Shown here piece by piece: positions 16,389 through 21,591 of a stretch of DNA of 32,027 bases. Origin of the DNA: Candidatus Tityobacter terrigena (GTDB lineage: Bacteria > Vulcanimicrobiota > Vulcanimicrobiia > Vulcanimicrobiales > Vulcanimicrobiaceae); NCBI GenBank assembly GCA_003156715.1, contig PMHO01000039.1:4459-36485 (forward strand). Direction: 5' to 3'. Under the pieces are notes generated by a model, which saw only the letters and a list, made by a program, of their open reading frames with translations, had not been told where the DNA came from and did not search any database. Within the stretch, counting starts at the first letter, position 1. Every line of letters starts with the position of its first letter. The position numbers and the translations under genes are program-made.

Positions 16389-16930
16389 GACTCGACGCGT
16401 CGAAGAACTTCGATACGCTGCGAACGGCGCGATTGCTGGCCCAGCGCATTCGTAGCGATGACTGCCGCGTGCTCGCCCGCCTGTATGCCGATCCCGAGGT
16501 CATGGCGACGCTCGGCGGCGTCATGCCCGACGTCGAAGCACGCACGCGGCGGTTCGTCGATCACATGCTGGAGCACTGGGACAGCCGGGGCTACGGTTTG
16601 TATTTGTTGCGCTTGCCGACCGGAGCCTTCGTCGGGTATTCGGGGCTGCGTCACGTGCATGTCGGCGGGGCCGAAGAGCTCGAGATTTTTTACGCCTTGC
16701 ACGCCCAGTTCTGGAATCAAGGTTACGCGACCGAGATGGCGACGCGGCTCTGCATGCTTGCACTCGATGAAATCTGCGCACCCGACGTCGTCGCCTTCAC
16801 CTTGCCGGGCAATCATGCGTCGCGACGCGTCATGGAAAAAGCCGGCTTGCGCTACGAGCGCGACGTCAACTGGCGCAACATCGTCCACGTCCTTTATCGC
16901 CGTCGCCGAGCCGGCGGCGCTTCCGGTTAG
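16385..16930 (+). CDS. GNAT acetyltransferase, RimJ/RimL-like
   Basis: A 181-residue N-acetyltransferase of the GCN5-related fold (Acetyltransf_3 group). The opening TLRTARLLAQRIRSDDCRVLARLYADPEVMATLGG is typical of RimJ/L-like proteins. The acetyl-CoA loop region reads HAQFWNQGYATEMATRL, and the C-terminal strand NHASRRVMEKAGLRYERDV matches the conserved N.aSr.vmeKlGf motif. It starts at GTG 16385 overlapping the SDR stop, so both are made from one message. The substrate cannot be told; this group modifies ribosomal protein N-termini, antibiotics or small amines. Confidence 0.88.
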   Translation: MRLDASKNFDTLRTARLLAQRIRSDDCRVLARLYADPEVMATLGGVMPDVEARTRRFVDHMLEHWDSRGYGLYLLRLPTGAFVGYSGLRHVHVGGAEELEIFYALHAQFWNQGYATEMATRLCMLALDEICAPDVVAFTLPGNHASRRVMEKAGLRYERDVNWRNIVHVLYRRRRAGGASG

Positions 16931-16955
16931 CGAAAAGAAGGCTGCAGAGAGCCGG

Positions 16956-17930
16956 CTACGATGTATACGCTTCGAATGGAGCGACCGGCTCGAGAACTCG
17001 GTCCAGCTCCGCAAGAACCCGCGGATCGACGTCGAGGTCGGCGGCGGCGACGTTGTCGTCCACTTGCTCGGGCTTGGTGGCACCGGTGATGACGCTCGTT
17101 ACTTCCGGCCGGCGCAAGCACCAGGCGAGGGCGAGTTGCGCGAGCGAGCAATTCGCCTTCTGCGCAATCTCGGCGGCGCGCGCAACCGCATCGAGGATCG
17201 GCTGCGTAAAGTACTCTTCCATCATCGCGGCGCCCGGGCTTGCGGCGCGGGTGCCCGGCGGCGGCTGCGCGACCGATCGGTATTTCCCGCTCAAAACTCC
17301 CATCGCCAGCGGCGACCAGACGACGTTGCCGAGCCCGTATTCGGCGCACGCCGGCAGCACGCGGCGCTCGATCCGCCGCCAGAGCGCGCTATATTGCGGC
17401 TGATTGGAGATCGGCTCCGCCCAGCCTCGGGCTCGGCCGAGCACGACGGCTGCGGCGATCTGATCCGCGTTCCACTCCGAAACGCCCCAGTACAGGATCT
17501 TGCCTTGGCGCACCAGATCGTTCATGATCGAGCACGTTTCTTCCAAAGGCGTCGCGACGTCGTAGCGGTGACATTGATAGAGGTCGATGTAGTCGACGCC
17601 GAGGCGGCGAAGCGACGCATGGCATTGCTCGAAGACGTGCTTGCGCGAGAGTCCGCGATCGTTGGGCCCCTCAGCGAGCGGAAAGAAGACCTTCGTCGCC
17701 AGCACGTACGAGTCGCGCCGGTACGCTGCCAGCGCTCGACCCACGACCTCTTCGGCGCGGCCGCGCGCGTAGACGTTCGCCGTGTCGAAGAACGTGACGC
17801 CGCGCTCGTAGGCGCGCGCGATGCACGCCCGCGCGCGGTCTTCCTCGACGTTCCCGCCGTACGTAAGCCAAGAACCGAGACCGACAACCGACAGCTTCAG
17901 GCCCCAGCGACCCACTTTCCGGTAACGCAT
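16956..17930 (-). CDS. Aldo/keto reductase (AKR, Kv-beta-like group)
   Basis: A 324-residue (beta/alpha)8 oxidoreductase. The N-terminus MRYRKVGRWGLKLSVVGLGSWLTYG and FFDTANVYARGRAEEVVG are typical of the group related to the Kv-channel beta subunit. The catalytic tetrad is in place: Asp in FDTANVY, the nearby Tyr, Lys in LATKVFF and His in YQCHRYD. The NADPH-binding end reads WCLRRPEVTSVITGATKPEQVDDN. It probably reduces aldehydes or ketones in the cytoplasm. It is divergent from the VOC gene. A short damaged copy of part of this gene lies at 18478-18531. Confidence 0.93.
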   Translation of the reverse strand: MRYRKVGRWGLKLSVVGLGSWLTYGGNVEEDRARACIARAYERGVTFFDTANVYARGRAEEVVGRALAAYRRDSYVLATKVFFPLAEGPNDRGLSRKHVFEQCHASLRRLGVDYIDLYQCHRYDVATPLEETCSIMNDLVRQGKILYWGVSEWNADQIAAAVVLGRARGWAEPISNQPQYSALWRRIERRVLPACAEYGLGNVVWSPLAMGVLSGKYRSVAQPPPGTRAASPGAAMMEEYFTQPILDAVARAAEIAQKANCSLAQLALAWCLRRPEVTSVITGATKPEQVDDNVAAADLDVDPRVLAELDRVLEPVAPFEAYTS

Positions 17931-18064
17931 GAGCCAAGCTCCGCGCCCCGGTGGGGATTTCCTTTCGGCTGCAAAAGGTTAGCCGGCGCGCGCCGTGCCG
18001 ATGCTGCACCGACCGCCCGGCAGACGACGGACGGCGTGTAGCCGTCTTAGACGATTGGAGGACG

Positions 18065-18466
18065 ATGGAACTCGAACCGTACCTATTCTTCGAGGGAAAC
18101 TGCGAAGAAGCGCTGGCCTTCTACGGCACTGTTTTCGGAGGCGAAGTAGCGTCACTCCACCGCTACGAAGGCTCGCCGATGGAGGGCGAGATTCCACCGG
18201 AACTCAAGACCAAAGTGATGCATGCGAGCTTCGTTGCGGGAAGCCTCAAGTTCATGGCCGCTGACATAATGGCGGGTCTGCACACCGGTGACGGGCACGT
18301 CTCCCTTTCGCTCGCGGCCTCCGACGCGGCGGCTGGAGAGCGCGTGTTTGGCGAGCTCTCGCAAGGAGGCAACGTCAGAATGCCGTGGGGCGATGTCTTC
18401 TGGGGCGGCAAATTCGGCATGGTGACCGATAAGTTCGGCATCGCGTGGATGGTCAGCGCGCACTAG
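18065..18466 (+). CDS. VOC-superfamily (PhnB/glyoxalase-like) protein
   Basis: A 133-residue protein of the PhnB/3-demethylubiquinone-methyltransferase-like VOC group. It shows the paired beta-alpha-beta-beta-beta units: ELEPYLFFEGNCEEALAFYGTVFGGEV at the N-terminus, then KVMHASFVAGSLKFMAAD, and the closing WGDVFWGGKFGMVTDKFGIAWMV, characteristic of the family. The ATG at 18065 is preceded by GGAGG at 18057-18061. VOC proteins of this group are metal-binding or non-catalytic dimers of mostly unknown role. Confidence 0.9.
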   Translation: MELEPYLFFEGNCEEALAFYGTVFGGEVASLHRYEGSPMEGEIPPELKTKVMHASFVAGSLKFMAADIMAGLHTGDGHVSLSLAASDAAAGERVFGELSQGGNVRMPWGDVFWGGKFGMVTDKFGIAWMVSAH

Positions 18467-18477
18467 AGTGAACTGCG

Positions 18478-18531
18478 GGAACGCCGCGCTCGTAGGCGCG
18501 CGATGCACGCGCGCAAGCGATCTTCTCGATT
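18478..18531 (-). pseudogene. Relic copy of a piece of the aldo/keto reductase gene
   Basis: This stretch matches the AKR gene at about 17790-17850 in the same orientation. A 21-base exact match starts at 18481 (copy in AKR at 17797), followed by GATGCACGC in both. The relic has lost about five bases, then two, then one, so it no longer codes. It covers roughly the codons for ARACIARAYERGV. It appears to be the remains of a duplication spanning the VOC gene. Confidence 0.6.
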
Positions 18532-18749
18532 CACCAATGCACGATCGAATGGCTCTTTCTTGCTCGGGCGGTAGGCGCGGCGGCGTCAACGTTGAAGGCC
18601 CAAAGACACGCATTTCGGCGGCCCGGTTTCGTCCCTAACACGGGGACGCTTTCGGTTTGCCCTATTAGCGGATGCGGCTGCGCGCGTGCATTGTGAAGAC
18701 CGGCAAGCTTTTGCCCGGTCTGCTGGTCGCTTCTCTGAGGAGGTCAACC

Positions 18750-19778
18750 TTGTCAACGCCATTCGGACTTCGCCGCTCGACGCATGCCGCGATCCTCGCA
18801 ACATTGGCGATGCTCGCCGCCGCTCTCCCCGCCACGCATGGAATTGCGAGGGCGGGCGCCCTCGGCGGCCCGATCGTGATGCCCCGCCCGGCCGGCCCGA
18901 CGGTCGCAAGGCAAGCGAGAATGCGGCCTGCCGGAAACGCCGCTTGCGGCATCAAGACGAAGGTCAGCAGCGGGCTCTACGTCGCCAACGACGGCGACAG
19001 CAACGTGCTCGAATTCCTATCGCCATATACCGCGGCCCCCGCGACGATCAACGATGTCACCTATGCGGTCGCCGTTGCTTTCGACGACGCGAAGAACATG
19101 TTCGTCACGGATTACGACACAAACGCCGTCTTGGAGTTCGCGCCCCCTTACACCGGGTCACCGATAGCGATGACCGCGTCGGATGTTGGAAAGACCGGCT
19201 TGGAAGAGCCGTACGGTATCGCCTTCGACGATCAGAAAAGAATGTACATCGCCGATTACGGGAACAACCGCGTGGTCGTTCTGAAGCCGCCGTACACGCA
19301 AAAGAAACCGGAGCAAATCATCACGAACGGAATCAGCCAACCCATCGCGCTCGCCTTCGATTCGAGCTGCAACCTTTGGATTACGAACAGCGTCGGTTTC
19401 GTCTCGGAATTTCCGCCGCCGTACACCGGAGGCATTCTGAACGTCAACGTGGCCTCGCCGCAGTCCCTCGCATTCGACGATAAGGATGACCTTTTTATCG
19501 GAAGCAGAGGCAACTCATCGAATCCGAACGGCGTAGTCTTCGAATACCCGCCGCCGTATAACGGTCTTCCGATTGCGACGATCACAAACGGCGTCGACGG
19601 GCCATTTGGGCTTGCCGTCGACGTTCACGAGAACCTGTTCGTGTCCAACTATTTCGGCAGCAACATCACGGAATACCAGGCGCCATACGCGAGTCCTCCG
19701 CTCAACACCCTGGGACCGTGCGGTGCCAGCTGCGACTATCTTTACTATCCGGCCCTTATCACGTTCGGTCCCAAATAA
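18750..19778 (+). CDS. Secreted six-bladed beta-propeller (NHL/SMP-30-like) protein with PPYT repeats
   Basis: A 342-residue exported protein. TTG at 18750 is chosen because GAGGAGG lies six bases upstream and the product then has a clean Sec signal (LRRSTHAAILATLAMLAAALPATHGIARA). The mature part has six repeats of the form E-F/Y-x-P-P-Y-T with Tyr at about residues 93, 134, 182, 225, 270 and 313. Each repeat is preceded by an NHL-like strand such as PYGIAFDDQKRMYIADYGNNRVV. Spacing of 41-48 residues fits one blade each. Such propellers bind partners or carry lactonase activity; no catalytic residues are obvious. An earlier in-frame ATG at 18672 lacks a ribosome-binding site. Confidence 0.82.
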   Translation: MSTPFGLRRSTHAAILATLAMLAAALPATHGIARAGALGGPIVMPRPAGPTVARQARMRPAGNAACGIKTKVSSGLYVANDGDSNVLEFLSPYTAAPATINDVTYAVAVAFDDAKNMFVTDYDTNAVLEFAPPYTGSPIAMTASDVGKTGLEEPYGIAFDDQKRMYIADYGNNRVVVLKPPYTQKKPEQIITNGISQPIALAFDSSCNLWITNSVGFVSEFPPPYTGGILNVNVASPQSLAFDDKDDLFIGSRGNSSNPNGVVFEYPPPYNGLPIATITNGVDGPFGLAVDVHENLFVSNYFGSNITEYQAPYASPPLNTLGPCGASCDYLYYPALITFGPK

Positions 19779-19785
19779 AACGCTC

Positions 19786-19830
19786 GAACCTGCCGCCGCT
19801 CGCGCCGGTATGGCGTGCGGCGGCGGGTTC
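19786..19830. other. Long imperfect hairpin after the propeller gene
   Basis: GAACC/GGGTTC, CCGCCGC/GCGGCGG and CGCC/GGCG pair in nested order around a GGTAT loop, forming a roughly 45-base stem-loop eight bases after the propeller stop. No T-run follows on the plus strand. On the minus strand TTTTATTT follows at a short distance. It may end or stabilise the propeller mRNA. Confidence 0.5.
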
Positions 19831-20097
19831 AAAGCCATCGTGCTGTACGCGACCGGGAGGACCACCCTGCGCGGTAGATGCATGCGGGCCCACGACCCGA
19901 CTATTTTAGCAATACGCCTTGACGCCAAGCTGAGGACCGCGATAAGATGACGTTCGCCATGTTACTCCGAGCGAAACGGCTATCCAGTCAATCACGAACC
20001 CCTCGAGTCGCGGGTAGTGATTTTTCGCATTGGTATTCGTGCATCGGTACGGAGACCGGTTCGGCGTAACGTCCAGGCGGATTCTCGATTTTCGGAG

Positions 20098-20127
20098 AGC
20101 CCCTCGGCCGCAGCGCCGGGGGCTTTT
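20098..20127 (+). terminator. Intrinsic terminator upstream of the tRNA array
   Basis: AGCCCC-T-CGG at 20098-20107 pairs with CCGGGGGCT at 20116-20124 with one bulged T, followed by TTT at 20125-20127 and C-T-C. It ends ten bases before the first tRNA. The 270 bases between the hairpin at 19830 and this site hold no convincing gene, so it may end an unseen small RNA or the propeller transcript. Confidence 0.7.
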
Positions 20128-20136
20128 CTCGTCTAA

Positions 20137-20209
20137 GGCGTCGTCGTCTAACGGGAAGGCCGCAGCATGTGAAGCTGCAGAGACAGTTCAACTCTGTCCG
20201 ATCGCCCCA
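20137..20209 (+). tRNA. tRNA-His (GTG), acceptor stem one base short
   Basis: Anticodon stem GCAGC/GCTGC with loop ATGTGAA gives anticodon GTG. D stem GTCT/AGGC and T-arm GACAG-TTCAACT-CTGTC are sound. The 3' strand CGATCGCC plus CCA would pair perfectly with GGCGATCG, but the gene has GGCGTCG: one A is missing from the 5' strand, leaving a bulged T. The extra 5' G pairing with C73, the His identity mark, is kept. Confidence 0.8.
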
Positions 20210-20277
20210 AGTTTGTTCTTCGAAAACTGCACGACCTAATTTTGGAGTCGCCGGTTCGACTCAGGCTCTTTCGGCCA
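20210..20277 (+). tRNA. tRNA-like element, anticodon not resolved
   Basis: The 3' part is tRNA-like: T-arm GCCGG-TTCGACT-CAGGC with one mismatch, and an end that reads G-CCA at 20274-20277. The 5' half cannot be folded into a normal acceptor plus D-arm. A hairpin AGTTT/AAACT is present instead. The candidate anticodon loop (around 20237-20245) is AT-rich and ambiguous. It is probably a decayed gene or two fused fragments. Confidence 0.35.
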
Positions 20278-20278
20278 C

Positions 20279-20352
20279 GCCCTCGTTAGCCTAGCGGATA
20301 GGTGCCGGTCTACGAAACCGGAGACGCGAGTCCAACTCTTGCCGAGGTGCCA
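20279..20352 (+). tRNA. tRNA-Arg (ACG)
   Basis: Anticodon stem CCGGT/ACCGG with loop CTACGAA gives ACG. T-arm is GCGAG-TCCAACT-CTTGC. CCTCG pairs with CGAGG in the acceptor, but the outer end is irregular by one base (CGAGGTG then CCA). CCA is encoded at 20350-20352. Confidence 0.8.
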
Positions 20353-20355
20353 AAT

Positions 20356-20430
20356 GGGGACGTGGCAGAACGGCCATGCGTCTGCCTTGCAAGCAGTTCC
20401 AAAGGAGTTCGACTCTCCTCGTCTCCACCA
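20356..20430 (+). tRNA. tRNA-Ala (TGC)
   Basis: The acceptor GGGGACG pairs with CGTCTCC and includes the G3-U70 wobble that marks alanine tRNAs, with A73 and encoded CCA. The anticodon loop CTTGCAA gives TGC; one end pair of its stem is T-T. T-arm AGGAG-TTCGACT-CTCCT is perfect. This member looks functional. Confidence 0.92.
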
Positions 20431-20431
20431 A

Positions 20432-20508
20432 TGCGAGGTAGCTGAGTTCGGCACAGCGTCCGGTTGTTAGCCGGAAGATCGGCGGTTCGATGCCGCCCCT
20501 CGCAGCCA
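20432..20508 (+). tRNA. tRNA-Asn (GTT)
   Basis: All four stems pair perfectly: acceptor TGCGAGG/CCTCGCA, D GCTG/CAGC, anticodon TCCGG/CCGGA, T GGCGG/CCGCC. Loop TTGTTAG gives GTT. G73 and CCA are encoded. Fully canonical, 77 bases. Confidence 0.96.
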
Positions 20509-20515
20509 AGCCGAT

Positions 20516-20543
20516 GCACGTTCGAATCGTGTCGACTCGACCA
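20516..20543 (+). other. tRNA 3' fragment (T-arm, acceptor 3' strand, A73, CCA)
   Basis: T-arm GCACG-TTCGAAT-CGTGT is intact and followed by exactly seven bases (CGACTCG), then A and CCA. The 5' acceptor strand, D-arm and anticodon arm are absent; only seven bases separate it from the preceding tRNA. No partner CGAGTCG strand was found elsewhere in the array. Confidence 0.7.
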
Positions 20544-20544
20544 T

Positions 20545-20622
20545 CGGGATGTAGCTCAGCTTGGCAGAGCGCGCCGTTCGGGACGGCGAGGTTCGCAGGT
20601 TGAAGTCCCCTCGTCCCGACCA
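20545..20622 (+). tRNA. tRNA-Pro (CGG)
   Basis: Acceptor CGGGATG/CGTCCCG (one wobble), D stem GCTC/GAGC, and anticodon stem CGCCG/CGGCG with loop TTCGGGA give CGG. A73 and CCA are encoded. The T stem is damaged: GCAGG faces CCCCT and only about two to three pairs remain. Confidence 0.88.
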
Positions 20623-20623
20623 T

Positions 20624-20695
20624 GCCGACGAAGCACGTTAGGACGTGCGCCCGACTTCTAAACGGGAGCATCGGAGTTCGATTCTCCGCGTGGGC
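20624..20695 (+). tRNA. tRNA-Arg (TCT), CCA altered
   Basis: Acceptor GCCGACG/CGTGGGC has one mismatch. D stem GCAC/GTGC and T stem CGGAG/CTCCG are perfect. Anticodon loop CTTCTAA gives TCT, with an A-A mismatch closing the stem. The bases after the acceptor are T-CGA, so CCA is not encoded. Confidence 0.8.
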
Positions 20696-20699
20696 TCGA

Positions 20700-20772
20700 T
20701 CCGAGGAAGCGAAAGGTGAGCAGGCGGTCTTTGAAATCGTCGTAGCTGGATCGTTACCAGCCCTCGGAGCCA
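20700..20772 (+). tRNA. tRNA-Gln (TTG), reduced D-arm
   Basis: Acceptor TCCGAGG/CCTCGGA is perfect, with G73 and CCA. Anticodon stem GCGGT/ATCGT with loop CTTTGAA gives TTG. T stem GCTGG/CCAGC is perfect with an unusual loop ATCGTTA. The D-arm is shortened, with at most two clear pairs. Confidence 0.82.
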
Positions 20773-20776
20773 ACAT

Positions 20777-20796
20777 GGTCAGCGGTCGCTGCACCA
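20777..20796 (+). other. Possible tRNA-derived hairpin ending in CCA
   Basis: CAGCG-GT-CGCTG forms a tight hairpin followed by CACCA, filling the gap between the Gln and Thr genes. It could be the remains of a tRNA 3' end. Confidence 0.3.
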
Positions 20797-20801
20797 AATC
20801 T

Positions 20802-20876
20802 GCCCTTCGAGCACGTCGGCTGTGCGCGTCCACGTAAGGATGAGGTGGATCGGTTCGATTCCGATGAGGGGCTCCA
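20802..20876 (+). tRNA. tRNA-Thr (CGT), six-base anticodon loop
   Basis: Acceptor GCCCTTC/GAGGGGC (one wobble), D stem GCAC/GTGC and T stem ATCGG/CCGAT are good, with CCA encoded after T73. The anticodon stem CGTCC/GGATG leaves only six loop bases, ACGTAA: the universal T33 seems lost before CGT. Confidence 0.75.
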
Positions 20877-20877
20877 C

Positions 20878-20953
20878 GCGGTCGTAGCGTAGCGGAAACG
20901 CGCTGGTCTCCGACACCAGCAAAACGCGGGTTCAACTCCCGCCGATCGCTCCA
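20878..20953 (+). tRNA. tRNA-Arg (CCG) by loop position; body Gly-like
   Basis: All stems pair: acceptor GCGGTCG/CGATCGC with one wobble, D GCGT/ACGC, anticodon CTGGT/ACCAG, T GCGGG/CCCGC. The loop CTCCGAC puts CCG at the anticodon. T73 and the GCGG...CGCTCCA ends are more like glycine tRNAs, so a shifted Gly (TCC) origin is possible. CCA is encoded. Confidence 0.82.
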
Positions 20954-20955
20954 AT

Positions 20956-21026
20956 GACGGCGTAGCAAAACGGTAATGCGCTGGGCTGCAAACTCACGAT
21001 CCCCGGTTCGACTGCGGGCGTCGTCT
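20956..21026 (+). tRNA. tRNA-Cys (GCA), CCA not encoded
   Basis: Acceptor GACGGCG/CGTCGTC pairs with one wobble. Loop CTGCAAA gives GCA, and U73 is the cysteine mark. Anticodon and T stems each have one mismatch, and the D stem has three pairs. The acceptor is followed by T-CGC instead of CCA. Confidence 0.83.
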
Positions 21027-21033
21027 CGCACTC

Positions 21034-21123
21034 GGAGGGTTGGGGGAATGGTAACCCACCGGTCTTGAAAACCGGCGAGGCTCGCAAGAGCTGTGCGCGT
21101 TCAAGTCGACGCACCCTCCGCCA
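21034..21123 (+). tRNA. tRNA-Ser (TGA)
   Basis: Acceptor GGAGGGT/ACCCTCC is perfect with G73 and CCA. Anticodon stem CCGGT/ACCGG with loop CTTGAAA gives TGA. The long variable arm expected for serine is present. The 3' side of the T stem carries one extra A (CGACGC facing GCGCG). Confidence 0.9.
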
Positions 21124-21124
21124 C

Positions 21125-21195
21125 GGTCCCTTAATTCAGACAGAGTACCCGCTGTCGAGCGGAGAGCACGAGTTCAATTCTCGTAGGGACCGCCA
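21125..21195 (+). tRNA. tRNA-Asp (GTC), six-base anticodon loop
   Basis: Acceptor GGTCCCT/AGGGACC is perfect with G73 and CCA, and T stem ACGAG/CTCGT is perfect. The anticodon stem CCGC/GCGG encloses only six bases, TGTCGA, so position 32 seems lost while T33 and GTC remain. The D loop is very short (AGACA). Confidence 0.8.
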
Positions 21196-21205
21196 TCCTG
21201 CGGCC

Positions 21206-21233
21206 GGTGGGCCAAGTCCACCCGGCACTACCA
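21206..21233 (+). other. tRNA 3' fragment (T-arm, acceptor 3' strand, A73, CCA)
   Basis: GGTGG-GCCAAGT-CCACC forms a T-arm-like hairpin and is followed by exactly seven bases (CGGCACT), A and CCA. There is no 5' half. Its layout and length are the same as the fragment at 20516-20543, though the sequence differs. Confidence 0.6.
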
Positions 21234-21234
21234 A

Positions 21235-21309
21235 CCGCGCTTAGCTCAGAGGCAGAGCAGTGCTCCAACACAGCACAGGTCGAGTTTTCGAAATACTCAG
21301 CGCGGACCA
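21235..21309 (+). tRNA. tRNA, anticodon ambiguous (Val AAC or Trp CCA)
   Basis: Acceptor CCGCGCT/AGCGCGG and D stem GCTC/GAGC are perfect; A73 and CCA are encoded. With stem GTGCT/AGCAC the loop is CCAACAC, giving AAC but C33 instead of T33. A shifted pairing with a six-base loop CTCCAA would give CCA (Trp) at the price of one A-A mismatch. The T stem has one mismatch. Confidence 0.75.
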
Positions 21310-21553
21310 TCGCGGGTCGGGGCAGCCGGATCGCAGCAATGCGAAGAACGCGGTCGGGCGTGCCTCGACTTAACTAACCCTTCGGGGCGCCCCGCGCACT
21401 CGGACGGCCTGAAGGTCGTGGAGCGTCAAAGTCGTCCTGTACACAGAAGAGAGCGGCGTCAATGGCGAGCTGCCGCCGCTGGGTCTGCCGCATGGGATCA
21501 GGCGAGCGACTGGCCGATTCGCGAGCACGATGCCGACATGTGGTAAAGGCCGC

Positions 21554-21582
21554 TTTACAATCGAACATATGTTCGATACTAT
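21554..21582 (+). promoter_or_regulatory. SOS promoter of dnaE2: LexA box between -35 and -10
   Basis: TTTACA at 21554-21559 and TACTAT at 21577-21582 are 17 bases apart. The perfect palindrome ATCGAACATATGTTCGAT (21560-21577) fills the gap. Nine bases separate the -10 from the dnaE2 ATG, so there is almost no leader. The layout matches the imuA promoter base for base in spacing. The 240 bases between the array and this site hold no other gene. Confidence 0.92.
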
Positions 21583-21591
21583 AGCGGTCCC

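Noticed and set aside
16458..18041. 527-codon plus-strand frame over the GNAT and aldo/keto reductase genes
   Set aside because: It runs antisense to a clear AKR and out of frame with the GNAT gene; composition is typical of a shadow frame.
20291..21031. 246-codon minus-strand frame across the tRNA array
   Set aside because: It is the complement of folded tRNA genes; its recurring ESNR-like words come from the repeated T-arm sequence, not from a protein.
20137..21309. CRISPR array
   Set aside because: The regular spacing and recurring GTTCGA words are tRNA T-loops; there are no identical repeats with unique spacers and no cas genes.
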